Source of the DNA: Nocardia wallacei
Lineage (GTDB): Bacteria > Actinomycetota > Actinomycetes > Mycobacteriales > Mycobacteriaceae
Length of the DNA: 42,727 nt
Reading direction: 5' to 3'
Assembly (NCBI RefSeq): GCF_029868745.1
Contig: NZ_JARWOP010000053.1
Span: 1-42,727 of the forward strand
This document shows, piece by piece, positions 35,613 to 42,727 of the stretch (the first letter of the stretch is position 1; the number at the start of each line of letters is the position of its first letter). Below the pieces are notes generated by a model. That model did no database searches, was not told the origin of the DNA, and was given only the letters and a program-made list of their open reading frames with translations. A program made the position numbers and the translations under genes.

Positions 35613-36515
35613 GTGGGGAACAGGCAGGCGGGGAACGACATCCGGGTGGGATTGTCCACGGCTTCGGTCTATCCGGAGAACACCGAGGCGGCATTTCGCT
35701 ACGCGGCCGAACTCGGTTACGACGGAATCGAATTGATGGTCTGGGCCGAACCGGCCAGCCAGAGCATCACCACCGTGGAGAACTACGTGCGCCGGTATTC
35801 GATGCCGGTGCTGGCGGTGCACGCGCCGTGTCTGCTCATCTCACAGCGGGTCTGGGGCGCCGACCCGATCGCGAAACTGGAGCGCAGCGTGCGCACGGCG
35901 GAGGCGCTCGAAGCGAGCACGGTCGTGGTGCATCCGCCGTTCCGCTGGCAGCGGCGCTACGCCGACGGGTTCGCCGCGCAGGTCGCGCAGCTGGAGGAGC
36001 ACAGCTCGGTGGCGGTGGCCGTGGAGAACATGTTCCCGATGCGGGCCGACACCCTGTTCGGGCGGCGGACGGGGTCGGCGCGACGGCTGGAACGCCGTGG
36101 CGGACCGGGACTTTCGCTGACCGCGTTCAGTCCGTCCTACGACCCGACCGACACCGGCTTCGGCAACTACACCCTCGACCTGTCACACACCGCGACCGCA
36201 GGGGTGGACCCGCTCGCGCTCGCCGCCCGAATGGGCGACAACCTGGCCCACCTGCACCTCGCCGACGGCACCGGCGCCGCCCACGACGAGCACCTGGTTC
36301 CCGGCGAGGGCAACCAGCCGTGCGCCGAAGTCTGTGAAGCGTTGGTACACAACGGCTTCCACGGCCACGCGGTGATCGAGGTCAACACCCAGAACGCCCG
36401 CACCAAGGCCGCCCGCGCCGCCGCCCTCCACCGCGCCCTCACCTTCGCCCGCGCCCACCTCAACGACCTCCAGACCGCGCCCACCCCGGAACCCACCGGA
36501 GCCCAGCGCGTCTGA
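35613..36515 (+). CDS. Sugar phosphate isomerase/epimerase (Rv0498-like)
   Basis: A 300-aa AP-endonuclease-2-like (xylose-isomerase-type) TIM barrel. VGLSTASVYPENTEAAFRYA and GYDGIELMVW form the first beta-alpha units. LAVHAPCL and VVHPPFRWQ carry metal-site His residues, VAVENMFPM a Glu, and LDLSHTATAG, HLHLADGTGAAHDEH and GHAVIEVNTQN the rest of the metal shell. Isomerase or epimerase activity on a sugar or sugar phosphate is expected; the substrate is unknown. The GTG at 35613 lies 13 bp after the membrane-protein gene, so it is probably in the ppx operon, the same order as in M. tuberculosis. Confidence 0.88.
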   Translation: MGNRQAGNDIRVGLSTASVYPENTEAAFRYAAELGYDGIELMVWAEPASQSITTVENYVRRYSMPVLAVHAPCLLISQRVWGADPIAKLERSVRTAEALEASTVVVHPPFRWQRRYADGFAAQVAQLEEHSSVAVAVENMFPMRADTLFGRRTGSARRLERRGGPGLSLTAFSPSYDPTDTGFGNYTLDLSHTATAGVDPLALAARMGDNLAHLHLADGTGAAHDEHLVPGEGNQPCAEVCEALVHNGFHGHAVIEVNTQNARTKAARAAALHRALTFARAHLNDLQTAPTPEPTGAQRV

Positions 36516-36557
36516 CGGCGATCCGCAGTCCTGAGCGCTGCGTGCTAACCCGTCGTC

Positions 36558-36610
36558 CCGGCATGCTCTTGGCCGGGACCCACCGTGGATTCCGGCCAAG
36601 AGCATGCCGG
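36558..36610. repeat. 53-bp near-perfect palindrome (REP-like element)
   Basis: Arms 36558-36583 and 36585-36610 are 26 bp each, with 24 of 26 positions pairing and a single centre base. The outer 19 bp are perfect (CCGGCATGCTCTTGGCCGG). Both exceptions are G-U/G-T-type pairs as RNA on one strand. Flanking CGTC (36551-36554) and GACG also pair, 3 bp out. It lies between a stop codon and the next promoter, where dispersed palindromic repeats are usually found. It could also end transcription in either direction. Confidence 0.72.
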
Positions 36611-36750
36611 AATGACGTGGTCCGGCCAGTGTGACTGGTGAGCAGGTGTGCCGCGTTCGTCACAGTGGGTGGGAATCGCGGGCGGACCTCGAGGCTTATA
36701 CGCTGTACGAGCATGGGTCGGGTGGGATGTGCTCGGAGAAAGGAGCGGCG

Positions 36751-37647
36751 GTGACGGAGCTGGCCATGGATGTGGGACGGACCGGTGCGGGGCTCGGCGA
36801 TGCCCCGTTCAGCCGGGTGTGCGCGGTGACCGAACTGCCGTCGGACCTGCCGGATGTCGGTCGCTACGGCGGCGAGATCGACCCGACCTGGACCATCGGC
36901 AACAAGCTGCACGGCGGCACCATGGTCGCGGGCAGCGCCGCGGCCGCGACTCGCCGGTTGCGGACCGTCGCGCCCGCCCTGTCCGAGATGTTCCCGATCG
37001 CGGGTTCGAGCGATTTTCTCGGCGCCCCGGATCCCGGCGAGGTCGAGTACCACGTCCGCATCCGCAAGACCGGTAAACGAATCAGCTTGGTGGACACCGA
37101 TCTCGTGCAGAACGGGCGCGCCCTGGTGCACACCGCCTTCACCTTCGCGCACCTCGACGATGCCGCACCCGCCTACACCCGTGACATCGACATCGACATG
37201 CCCGCGGAGCCGCCCGCCGGCGCCCTCGGCTACGAGCCCGATTCGCCGATGGGCCGCATCGTCAATGTCGCCCAGGCCGCTTCGGTCGCCATCGATCCGG
37301 AATGGGCCGTCTTCCTGAAGGGGGAGCAGGGCGAACCCCGGCTGCGGCTGTGGATCCGTCCCCGTCCGGGCGACGAGCAGGACCCGGACGTCGCCGCCTA
37401 CTTCGCCATGATGGCCGGAGATATGAGTCCGCCGGTGCCCGCGAACCTGGGCCGCTTCGGCTGGGCGCCGACGGTGCAGCTGACCACGTACTTGCGTCGC
37501 CGCCCGGCCCCGGGCTGGCTGCGGGTCATCGCGACCGCGCAGGAGATCGGCGCGGGCATGTTCGACGAGGATCAGCTGGTGCTCGACGCCACCGGCGCGG
37601 TCGTCGCCCAGACCCGGCAGCTCGCCCTGATCCCGCAGCCGCGCTAG
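36751..37647 (+). CDS. Acyl-CoA thioesterase-like double hotdog protein (Rv0499-like)
   Basis: A 298-aa protein of the double-hotdog thioesterase type. The first hotdog contains IGNKLHGGTMVAGSAAAATRR, the long central helix after a Gly-Gly turn. The second half contains NLGRFGWAPTVQLTTYLRR and ends with VVAQTRQLALIP, a typical last strand. Hydrolysis of acyl-CoAs is the family role. The GTG at 36751 is preferred because AAAGGAG ends 5-6 bases before it; an ATG at 36727 and another at 36766 are alternatives. It stands between the palindromic element and proC, as in M. tuberculosis. Confidence 0.82.
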   Translation: MTELAMDVGRTGAGLGDAPFSRVCAVTELPSDLPDVGRYGGEIDPTWTIGNKLHGGTMVAGSAAAATRRLRTVAPALSEMFPIAGSSDFLGAPDPGEVEYHVRIRKTGKRISLVDTDLVQNGRALVHTAFTFAHLDDAAPAYTRDIDIDMPAEPPAGALGYEPDSPMGRIVNVAQAASVAIDPEWAVFLKGEQGEPRLRLWIRPRPGDEQDPDVAAYFAMMAGDMSPPVPANLGRFGWAPTVQLTTYLRRRPAPGWLRVIATAQEIGAGMFDEDQLVLDATGAVVAQTRQLALIPQPR

Positions 37648-37669
37648 CACGCAACTAGCCTTGACCGTC

Positions 37670-38488
37670 ATGACGAGAATTGCGGTGATCGGTGGCGGAC
37701 GGATCGGCGAGGCGTTGATTGCCGGGCTGCTCGAATCGGGGCGGGCGAGCAAGGATCTGGTCGTCGTCGAAACGGCCCCGGCGCGGGCCGAGTTTCTCGT
37801 CGAACGGTTCGGCATCCGGGTCACCGACAGCATCTCCGACGCGGCGACGTCCGCGGATCTGCTGGTGATCGCGGTGAAACCGCACGATGTCGACGCGGTG
37901 CTGACCCAACTGGGCAAGGCCGAACTGGACAACGACCGCGATCAGGTCCTGGTGTCGCTGGCCGCCGGCGTGCCGACCGCCCGGCTCGAGTCCAAGATGC
38001 CCGCGGGCTTCCCGGTCGTGCGCGTCATGTCCAACACGCCGATGCTGGTCGGTCAGGGGATGAGCGTGCTGGCCTCGGGCCGGTACGCCAAGCCCGAGCA
38101 GTTGCAGCAGGTCAGTGAGGTGCTGGAGGCGGTCGGCAAGGTAGTGACCGTGCCGGAGTCGCAGATGGACGCGGTGACCGCGGTGTCCGGCTCGGGCCCG
38201 GCGTACTTCTTCCTGGTCGTCGAGGCCATGGTGGAGGCGGGAGTCGGTCTCGGCCTGAGCCGTGACGTGGCGAGCCAGCTCGTCGGCCAGACCATGCTGG
38301 GCTCGGCCGCCCTGCTGGAAGAGTCGGGACAGGACGCCGCGGAGTTGCGCGCGGCGGTCACCTCGCCGGCCGGCACCACCGCGGCCGCGGTGCGTGAACT
38401 CGAGCGCGGCGGCGTGCGCTCGGCGTTCTGGGAGGCGCTGCATGCCGCCAAGCGACGCTCCGTAGAACAGGGATCGACCGGGGAGTAG
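37670..38488 (+). CDS. proC: Pyrroline-5-carboxylate reductase
   Basis: A 272-aa ProC. The Rossmann motif IAVIGGGRIGEALIAGLL is at the N-terminus. VIAVKPHDV follows, then RVMSNTPMLVGQGMSVL, and the family signature SGSGPAYFF with TSPAGTTAAAVRELE near the C-terminus. It reduces pyrroline-5-carboxylate to proline with NAD(P)H, the last step of proline synthesis. The ATG at 37670 has TAGCCT (37656-37661) 8 bases upstream, a leaderless start that excludes the earlier TTG. The length matches the family. Confidence 0.95.
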   Translation: MTRIAVIGGGRIGEALIAGLLESGRASKDLVVVETAPARAEFLVERFGIRVTDSISDAATSADLLVIAVKPHDVDAVLTQLGKAELDNDRDQVLVSLAAGVPTARLESKMPAGFPVVRVMSNTPMLVGQGMSVLASGRYAKPEQLQQVSEVLEAVGKVVTVPESQMDAVTAVSGSGPAYFFLVVEAMVEAGVGLGLSRDVASQLVGQTMLGSAALLEESGQDAAELRAAVTSPAGTTAAAVRELERGGVRSAFWEALHAAKRRSVEQGSTGE

Positions 38489-38559
38489 CGCGCAAACGAC
38501 ACTGTTATCTCCCACCCGTCGCAGTAATCCCACTGGTCCCGCTAAGCTTCAAGGAGCAC

Positions 38560-38628
38560 GTGCGTGTCTGTTCCGCCGGTGGGGAAGCCGGCGGCGCGGA
38601 CGTGCCGGAGGTGTCAGTGGCGCAATGA
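38560..38628 (+). CDS. Possible leader peptide before HTH gene
   Basis: A 22-codon frame from the GTG at 38560 (MRVCSAGGEAGGADVPEVSV + AQ) whose TGA (38626-38628) overlaps the first ATG of the next gene. AAGGAG at 38551-38556 and TAAGCT at 38543-38548 precede it. The Shine-Dalgarno fits a second GTG at 38564 in another frame better by spacing (7 against 3 bases). Either short frame may exist only to deliver ribosomes to the HTH gene. Confidence 0.25.
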   Translation: MRVCSAGGEAGGADVPEVSVAQ

Positions 38629-38849
38629 TGTCTGGAAACAGCTCTGCGAGTACCGGTCCCGCTATCGGTGGAGGGACTCAGTTCCTCACCGTCGCCGAAG
38701 TGGCGAATCTGATGCGGGTCTCCAAGATGACGGTGTACCGGTTGGTGCATTCCGGTGAGCTGCCCGCTGTGCGGGTGGGTCGATCGTTCCGGGTGCATGC
38801 CAAAGCCGTGCACGATTATCTGCAGACGTCCTACTTCGACGCGGGGTAG
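38625..38849 (+). CDS. BldC/excisionase-like HTH DNA-binding protein (Rv0500A-like)
   Basis: A 74-aa protein with a single MerR-type winged HTH of the excisionase/BldC family: QFLTVAEVANLMRVSKMTVY, then RLVHSGELPAVRVGRSFRVH, and a short C-terminal helix VHDYLQTSYFDAG. It resembles the conserved actinobacterial protein encoded downstream of proC. Such proteins bind direct repeats and act as transcription regulators rather than recombination factors when no phage genes are near, as here. Adjacent ATGs at 38625 and 38628 are possible starts; no in-frame ATG or GTG is found upstream near the gene. Confidence 0.88.
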   Translation: MMSGNSSASTGPAIGGGTQFLTVAEVANLMRVSKMTVYRLVHSGELPAVRVGRSFRVHAKAVHDYLQTSYFDAG

Positions 38850-38964
38850 GGCGGCCGCTCGGGCCCCAACCGTTGCGGCGACAGCCGGAACGGCGGGCTC
38901 GGCGACCCTGTAGACGGGCCGACCGCCCGGTGATCCCCGTTTCGTTCGCCGAGGGTTGGCCCGG

Positions 38965-38970
38965 TAACAT
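38965..38970 (+). promoter_or_regulatory. Candidate -10 for bS22
   Basis: TAACAT at 38965-38970 with TTCGTT 18 bp upstream is the best promoter in the 230-bp gap before the bS22 gene. It would give a leader of about 100 bases. No riboswitch or other structure is recognised in that leader. Confidence 0.35.
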
Positions 38971-39079
38971 GGACCATCGTCGTGTTCGCCAGCCGAAGTG
39001 CTGGTCCCGGCCGGGCGGACACGGGCGTACGTGAACCGGCGTGCGCGCCGAGGAGAGAAAGAACGCGAGGAACAGCCCT

Positions 39080-39181
39080 ATGGGTTCTGTGATCAAGAAG
39101 CGCCGCAAGCGCATGTCGAAGAAGAAGCACCGCAAGCTGCTCCGCCGCACTCGGGTGCAGCGTCGCAAACTCGGCAAGTAA
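39080..39181 (+). CDS. Ribosomal protein bS22 (AURKAIP1/COX24 domain)
   Basis: A 33-aa extremely basic protein. It begins [19 protein letters not shown] and ends [12 protein letters not shown], the invariant actinobacterial protein (Rv0500B-like) found as bS22 in mycobacterial 30S subunits near the decoding centre. The ATG at 39080 has GAGGA 8-9 bases upstream. It is too short for ordinary gene finders but nearly every residue is recognisable. A terminator follows directly, and high expression is expected. Confidence 0.93.
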
Positions 39182-39205
39182 CGCTGCGGTAGCCGAAAGC
39201 CCGTC

Positions 39206-39227
39206 ACCCGCCGTGGTGGCGGGTTTT
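39206..39227 (+). terminator. Intrinsic terminator after bS22
   Basis: ACCCGCC (39206-39212) pairs with GGCGGGT (39218-39224) around GTGGT and is followed by TTTTCGTATTTC. It lies 25 bp after the bS22 stop and is a classical intrinsic terminator. Confidence 0.82.
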
Positions 39228-39307
39228 CGTATTTCATCGTAAGAAGGAAGTTAAACCCGGCTGAGTTGCTCTCGGCAGCGGCTACTCTGGAACGCGGAAT
39301 CGGCGGT

Positions 39308-40408
39308 ATGGGGGCTGCACAGGTGGGATCCGGCGTGGCTACGAACGTGCGAGACGGGCATACGCCCAAGGTGGTGCTGGTGACCGGCGCAAGCCGGTTC
39401 TTCGGCGGCAATGTCGTCGCGCGCCTGGCTGCCGACCCCACGGTCGAACGCATCATCGCCGTCGACGCCCGCACGCCCGGCCGGGAGTTGCTGCGCCGGA
39501 TGGGCCGGGCCGAATTCGTCCGCGCCGATATTCGAAATCCGTTGATCCGCAAGGTGTTCGACCGCAACGAGGTCGACACGGTGGTGCATCCGGCGGTGCT
39601 GTCGCGGCCGCCGTCCGGCGGTGGGCGCGCGGTCATGAAGGATTTCAACGTGCTCGGCACCATGCAGCTGCTCGCGGTCTGCCAGAAGTCGCCGAGCGTG
39701 CGGCGGGTGGTGGTGCGCTCGTCGTCGGCGGTATACGGCTGTAGCGCGAAAGACCCGGCGAAATTCACCGAGGAAATGAGCGCGCGCACGCCGCCGCGCG
39801 GGTGGTTCGCCCGCGACATGATCGAAGTGGAAGGTTTCGTGCGCGGCCTGGCGCGCCGCCGGCCGGATATCGCCGCGTCCATTCTGCGTTTTCCGCCGAT
39901 TGTCGGCCCGCGGCTGGCGCACCGGGGCGTGCAGTATTTCCGTTCCCCGGTCACGCCGACGATTCTCGGCCGCGACCCGCGCATCCAACTGCTGCACGAG
40001 GAGGACGCGATAGCCGCGCTGACCCATGCGGCGCTGGCCGCGCCGGGCGGCACCTTCAATGTGGCGGGCGACGGGGCGCTGGTGCTGTCGCAGGCCGTCC
40101 GCCGGGCCGGTCGCATCGAGCTGCCGGTCCCGTTCGCACTGTTCCGCAGCGTGGGCCGCTCGTTCATGGGCCCGGTGATGCGGGAATTCACGAGTGAACA
40201 GATCGACTACTTCCATTTCGGCTGCGGACTGGACACCACCCGGATGCGCACCGAACTCGGATACCAGCCGCGCTGGACGACAGTGCAGGCATTCGACGAT
40301 TTCGTCGGGGGCGCAGCGTTGCGGCCCGTCATAGATCCACGCTGGATCGACGCTGCAGAGACGAAACTTCTCGGCCTGGTCGGGGCCGGAGCGGGAGCAC
40401 ACCAATGA
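39308..40408 (+). CDS. NAD-dependent epimerase/dehydratase-like SDR (GalE2/Rv0501-like)
   Basis: A 366-aa extended SDR. KVVLVTGASRFFGG replaces the usual G-x-x-G-x-x-G by G-x-x-x-F-x-G-G. IIAVDARTP ends strand 2, and ADIRNP and VVHPAVLS follow. The catalytic Y-x-x-x-K is missing: the corresponding stretch reads GWFARDMIEVEG. True UDP-galactose epimerase activity is therefore unlikely, although the homologue is called galE2. The ATG at 39308 is chosen because TACTCT (39282-39287) should start transcription near 39294. It overlaps the acyltransferase gene by 4 bp (ATGA), so the two probably act together, perhaps on a lipid. Confidence 0.85.
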   Translation: MGAAQVGSGVATNVRDGHTPKVVLVTGASRFFGGNVVARLAADPTVERIIAVDARTPGRELLRRMGRAEFVRADIRNPLIRKVFDRNEVDTVVHPAVLSRPPSGGGRAVMKDFNVLGTMQLLAVCQKSPSVRRVVVRSSSAVYGCSAKDPAKFTEEMSARTPPRGWFARDMIEVEGFVRGLARRRPDIAASILRFPPIVGPRLAHRGVQYFRSPVTPTILGRDPRIQLLHEEDAIAALTHAALAAPGGTFNVAGDGALVLSQAVRRAGRIELPVPFALFRSVGRSFMGPVMREFTSEQIDYFHFGCGLDTTRMRTELGYQPRWTTVQAFDDFVGGAALRPVIDPRWIDAAETKLLGLVGAGAGAHQ

Positions 40409-41421
40409 ATGACGTGGCCAAGGTAATTCAGCTGCACGATGTGGACTTCGAGGCGCGCCATCGCGCGCCCGCGCGCCGCTGGCCGGGTGAATCGGCGCCG
40501 AGTCCGGTCACGTCGCTGACCGAACGGCTGGCCGAGGCGGGTCCGCGGCCCCCGCGCACGCTGGGCGACATGGTGCGGGGCGCCGTCACCGACGGCATTC
40601 GCGGTACCGCCGATTTCGCCCGCCGCCGCCTCACCGGCGACTATCAGGTCGACGAGTTCGGGCTCGACGAGCACCTGCTGGAGTCGGTGGTGCTGCCCGC
40701 GCTGCGGCCGCTGTCGGAGCTGTGGTTCCGGGTGCAGGTCTCCGGCATCGAGAATCTGCCCGAGTCGGGCGGGGCGCTCATCGTGTCCAATCACGCCGGC
40801 GTGGTGCCGATCGACGGCCTGATGCTGCAGCTGGCGGTGCACGACCGGCATCCGAAGCAGCGGGCGCTGCGGCTGCTGGCCGCCGACCTGATCTTCGAGC
40901 TGCCGGTGCTGGGCGGCCTGGCCCGCAAGGCCGGTCACACCCTGGCCTGCCCCTCCGACGCGGAGCGGCTGCTGCGCGCGGGCGAGCTGGCGGGTGTGTT
41001 CCCCGAGGGTTTCAAGGGCATCGGCAAGCCGTACTCCGAGCGCTACAAGTTACAGCGGTTCGGGCGCGGGGGTTTCGTGTCGGCGGCGGTCAAGACGGGC
41101 GTGCCGATCATTCCGTGCTCGATCGTCGGCTCGGAGGAGATCTACCCGAAGCTCGCCGACCTCAAGCCGCTCGCCCGCCTGCTCGGCCTGCCGTACTTCC
41201 CGGTGACCCCGCTGTTCCCGCACCTCGGCGTGCTCGGCGCCCTCCCGCTGCCGTCGAAGTGGTACATCGAGTTCGGCACGCCGATCACCACCACCGCCTA
41301 CGAACCCGAGGCCGCCGACGACCCGATGACCATGTTCGAGGTCACCGACCAGGTCCGCGAAACCATCCAGCAGACGCTCTACAAACTGCTCATGAAGCGC
41401 CGAAATCCCTTTACGGGATAG
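40405..41421 (+). CDS. PlsC-like lysophospholipid acyltransferase family protein (Rv0502-like)
   Basis: A 338-aa acyltransferase. Residues 1-95 are a charged lead-in. The catalytic block ALIVSNHAGVVPIDGLML is the NHxG..P.D variant of the PlsC motif, and AGVFPEGFKG is the acceptor-phosphate motif. IIPCSIVGSEEIYPK is a further conserved block. It should transfer an acyl group from acyl-CoA or ACP to a lipid alcohol at the membrane; the exact lipid is unknown. It is coupled by overlap to the galE2-like gene. In M. tuberculosis cmaA2 follows; here the gene ends at a hairpin and serB1 opposes it. Confidence 0.87.
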   Translation: MNDVAKVIQLHDVDFEARHRAPARRWPGESAPSPVTSLTERLAEAGPRPPRTLGDMVRGAVTDGIRGTADFARRRLTGDYQVDEFGLDEHLLESVVLPALRPLSELWFRVQVSGIENLPESGGALIVSNHAGVVPIDGLMLQLAVHDRHPKQRALRLLAADLIFELPVLGGLARKAGHTLACPSDAERLLRAGELAGVFPEGFKGIGKPYSERYKLQRFGRGGFVSAAVKTGVPIIPCSIVGSEEIYPKLADLKPLARLLGLPYFPVTPLFPHLGVLGALPLPSKWYIEFGTPITTTAYEPEAADDPMTMFEVTDQVRETIQQTLYKLLMKRRNPFTG

Positions 41422-41424
41422 TAC

Positions 41425-41444
41425 TTTCGGCCTTCGCGCCGAAA
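41425..41444. terminator. Bidirectional terminator
   Basis: TTTCGGC (41425-41431) and GCCGAAA (41438-41444) pair around CTTCGC. They sit in the 46-bp gap between the converging acyltransferase and serB1 genes, with further T residues downstream (AACTTTTGG) for the plus strand. Confidence 0.65.
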
Positions 41445-41467
41445 AACTTTTGGTCATGTTCGTGGGC

Positions 41468-42484
41468 TCAGGTTGTGGCGTCGCGCTTGCGGGTGAGTAC
41501 TGCCGCGGCCGCGCCGCCCGCCGCGCCCAGGGCGAGGGCGGTCGGTACGCCGATCTTGGCGGCCTTGCGGCCGGTGCGGAAGTCGCGGATTTCCCAGCCG
41601 CGGTTCTTGGCTACCTCGCGGAGGTCCGAATCGGGGTTGATGGCGACCGAGGTGCCTACCAGGGAGAGCATGGGGACGTCGTTGTGGCTGTCGGAGTAGG
41701 CGGTGCAGCGCTTGAGGTTCAGGCCCTCGCGGATGGCCAGCGTGCGGACCGCGTGGGCCTTGCCTAGGCCGTGCAGGATGTCGCCGACCAGGCGGCCGGT
41801 GAAGACGCCGTCCACGCTCTCGGCGACGGTGCCCAGCGCGCCGGTGAGGCCGAGGCGCTTCGCGATCACCTGGGCCAGCTCCACGGGGGTGGCCGTCACC
41901 AGCCACACCTGCTGCCCGGCGTCCAAGTGCATCTGTGCCAGCGCGCGGGTGCCCGGCCAGATCTTGTCGGCGATGATCTCGTCGTAGATCTCCTCGCCGA
42001 GCGCGGCGAGTTCGGCGGTGGAGCGGCCCGCGATGAACGACAGCGCCTTCTCCTTGCCGCTGACCATGTCGCCCGCGTTCTCCTTGCCGGTGACCCGGAA
42101 CTTCACCTGCTTCCAGGCGATGTCGACCAGGTCCGAACTCTTGAAGTACTTGCGGGCGGCCAGGCCGCGGGCGAAGTGCACGATCGACGCGCCCTGCACC
42201 ATGGTGTTGTCGACGTCGAAGAACGCCGCCGCGGTCAGATCCCGCGGTACCTCCGAATCCGGTTCCGCCACACCGGCTTCCAGCTCGGCGTCGTGCAGCG
42301 CGAGGGCGGCGTCGGCACTGGCCTCACCGGCCAGGTTGGCGCGCACCTCCTCCTCGCTCGGCCCGAACGGGCTGCGCGCGATGCGAGTGAGCTGATCGGA
42401 CAGGCCCTGGCTCCAGCGTGCCGGGAATTCGCCGAATCTACCCGCGATGAAGCCCGTCCTCGCATCCTTCGATCGTTCCGGCAC
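41468..42484 (-). CDS. serB1: HAD-IB phosphatase, SerB1 type
   Basis: A 338-aa HAD subfamily IB hydrolase. Residues 1-85 are a variable N-terminal region. The nucleophile motif is [15 protein letters not shown], motif II is [10 protein letters not shown], and the metal-binding motif is [12 protein letters not shown]. It is annotated as phosphoserine phosphatase in mycobacteria (Rv0505c), but related HAD-IB proteins act on other phosphates. The last 25 residues ([18 protein letters not shown] then a basic end) look like a C-terminal membrane anchor. The GTG at 42484 has GGAGG 5 bases upstream, which fixes the start. Confidence 0.88.
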   Translation of the reverse strand: MPERSKDARTGFIAGRFGEFPARWSQGLSDQLTRIARSPFGPSEEEVRANLAGEASADAALALHDAELEAGVAEPDSEVPRDLTAAAFFDVDNTMVQGASIVHFARGLAARKYFKSSDLVDIAWKQVKFRVTGKENAGDMVSGKEKALSFIAGRSTAELAALGEEIYDEIIADKIWPGTRALAQMHLDAGQQVWLVTATPVELAQVIAKRLGLTGALGTVAESVDGVFTGRLVGDILHGLGKAHAVRTLAIREGLNLKRCTAYSDSHNDVPMLSLVGTSVAINPDSDLREVAKNRGWEIRDFRTGRKAAKIGVPTALALGAAGGAAAAVLTRKRDATT

Positions 42485-42727
42485 CAGTACCTCCGCCCGT
42501 CAACGCGAACACCCCAACCCTAACTGTTTTTGATGGCGCCGCCTTCGGCGTCGCGGGTTTGCGGCGCCCTGTGGCTCGGTTTTCAGCGACCACCGCTTGC
42601 TCCTTCGTCGCGGGGCGGCGGCCCCGGAAAAACCCGCCCCGCCGCAAACCCTGGGGGGTGGGGGGGTTTCGGGGTTGAATTGGGGGATGGGCGGCACCCC
42701 GCAATCGGGGGCGGTGTTGGCGACGGG
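42485..42727. other. Unassigned right-hand end, G-quadruplex-prone
   Basis: No gene is supported here; two overlapping minus-strand frames (42438-42704, 42500-42697) are Pro/Arg-rich and unlike any family. CGGGGC-GGCG-GCCCCG forms a small hairpin near 42611-42626. The plus-strand tract at 42653-42691 has G runs of 6, 7, 4, 5 and 3 with loops of 1-7 bases, fitting a G-quadruplex pattern. The promoter of a gene beyond the window may begin here. Confidence 0.4.

Noticed and set aside
38686..40191. 501-codon minus-strand frame across the HTH, bS22 and galE2-like genes
   Set aside because: It is antisense to three recognisable genes and has composition typical of shadow frames.
42438..42704. 88-codon minus-strand frame at the right-hand end
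   Set aside because: It is Pro/Arg-rich and overlaps the serB1 start, whose ribosome-binding site is clear; no homology is recognised.

Overview
The window is high-G+C actinobacterial DNA whose gene order follows the Mycobacterium tuberculosis Rv0476-Rv0505c interval with local losses and gains: DUF2516, deoC, an LmeA-like protein, DUF2505, murB, lprQ-type L,D-transpeptidase, SDR, mshA, YbjN, gpm1, senX3-regX3, an Rv0495c-like protein, ppx, Rv0497-, Rv0498- and Rv0499-like genes, proC, an Rv0500A-like HTH gene, bS22, galE2-like, an acyltransferase and serB1. Mycothiol synthesis (MshA), an F420-type oxidoreductase, WXG100 genes, a DtxR/IdeR-type iron box and many leaderless starts point to the Mycobacteriales. 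Nocardia or a close relative is the best inference. This rests on recognition of protein families, not on a database search.

Layout. 1-390: a cut-off ABC1-kinase fragment abruptly joined to a DUF2516 gene. 400-2790: two tandem paralogous alpha/beta hydrolases, each behind the same 16-bp palindrome. 2.8-5.9 kb: purU, a GNAT enzyme, deoC and an LmeA-like lipid-binding protein. 5.9-8.5 kb: an orphan AbiEi-like protein and a methyltransferase/DUF2505/DUF2505 cluster. 8.5-12.5 kb: murB, the L,D-transpeptidase lipoprotein, an SDR and another hydrolase. 12.5-13.35 kb: non-coding DNA with a 25-bp minisatellite. 13.35-17.7 kb: mshA-ybjN, a ROK kinase, DUF4287, a 58-aa KOW-like protein and gpm1.

17.7-28.4 kb is an accessory block lying between gpm1 and senX3, which are neighbours in M. 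tuberculosis. It holds two direct-repeat CocE/NonD-type secreted hydrolases flanking a divergent TetR/LLM-oxidoreductase pair and a module of two WXG100-type proteins, a 454-aa putative ESX-exported toxin and two candidate immunity genes. A methyltransferase with an iron-box promoter closes the block. The toxin tail and the immunity genes are visibly lower in G+C than their neighbours.

28.4-42.5 kb returns to conserved order. It includes the SenX3-RegX3 phosphate-responsive two-component pair, Ppx (polyphosphate/ppGpp metabolism) and a membrane protein expanded by a long Asn-Gly-Tyr repeat. It then runs through sugar isomerase and thioesterase genes, ProC, a BldC-like HTH protein and the 33-aa ribosomal protein bS22, and ends with a galE2-like/acyltransferase pair and SerB1. 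A recurring regulatory style is the leaderless start: TANNNT 6-8 bases before ATG/GTG precedes about a dozen of the genes.
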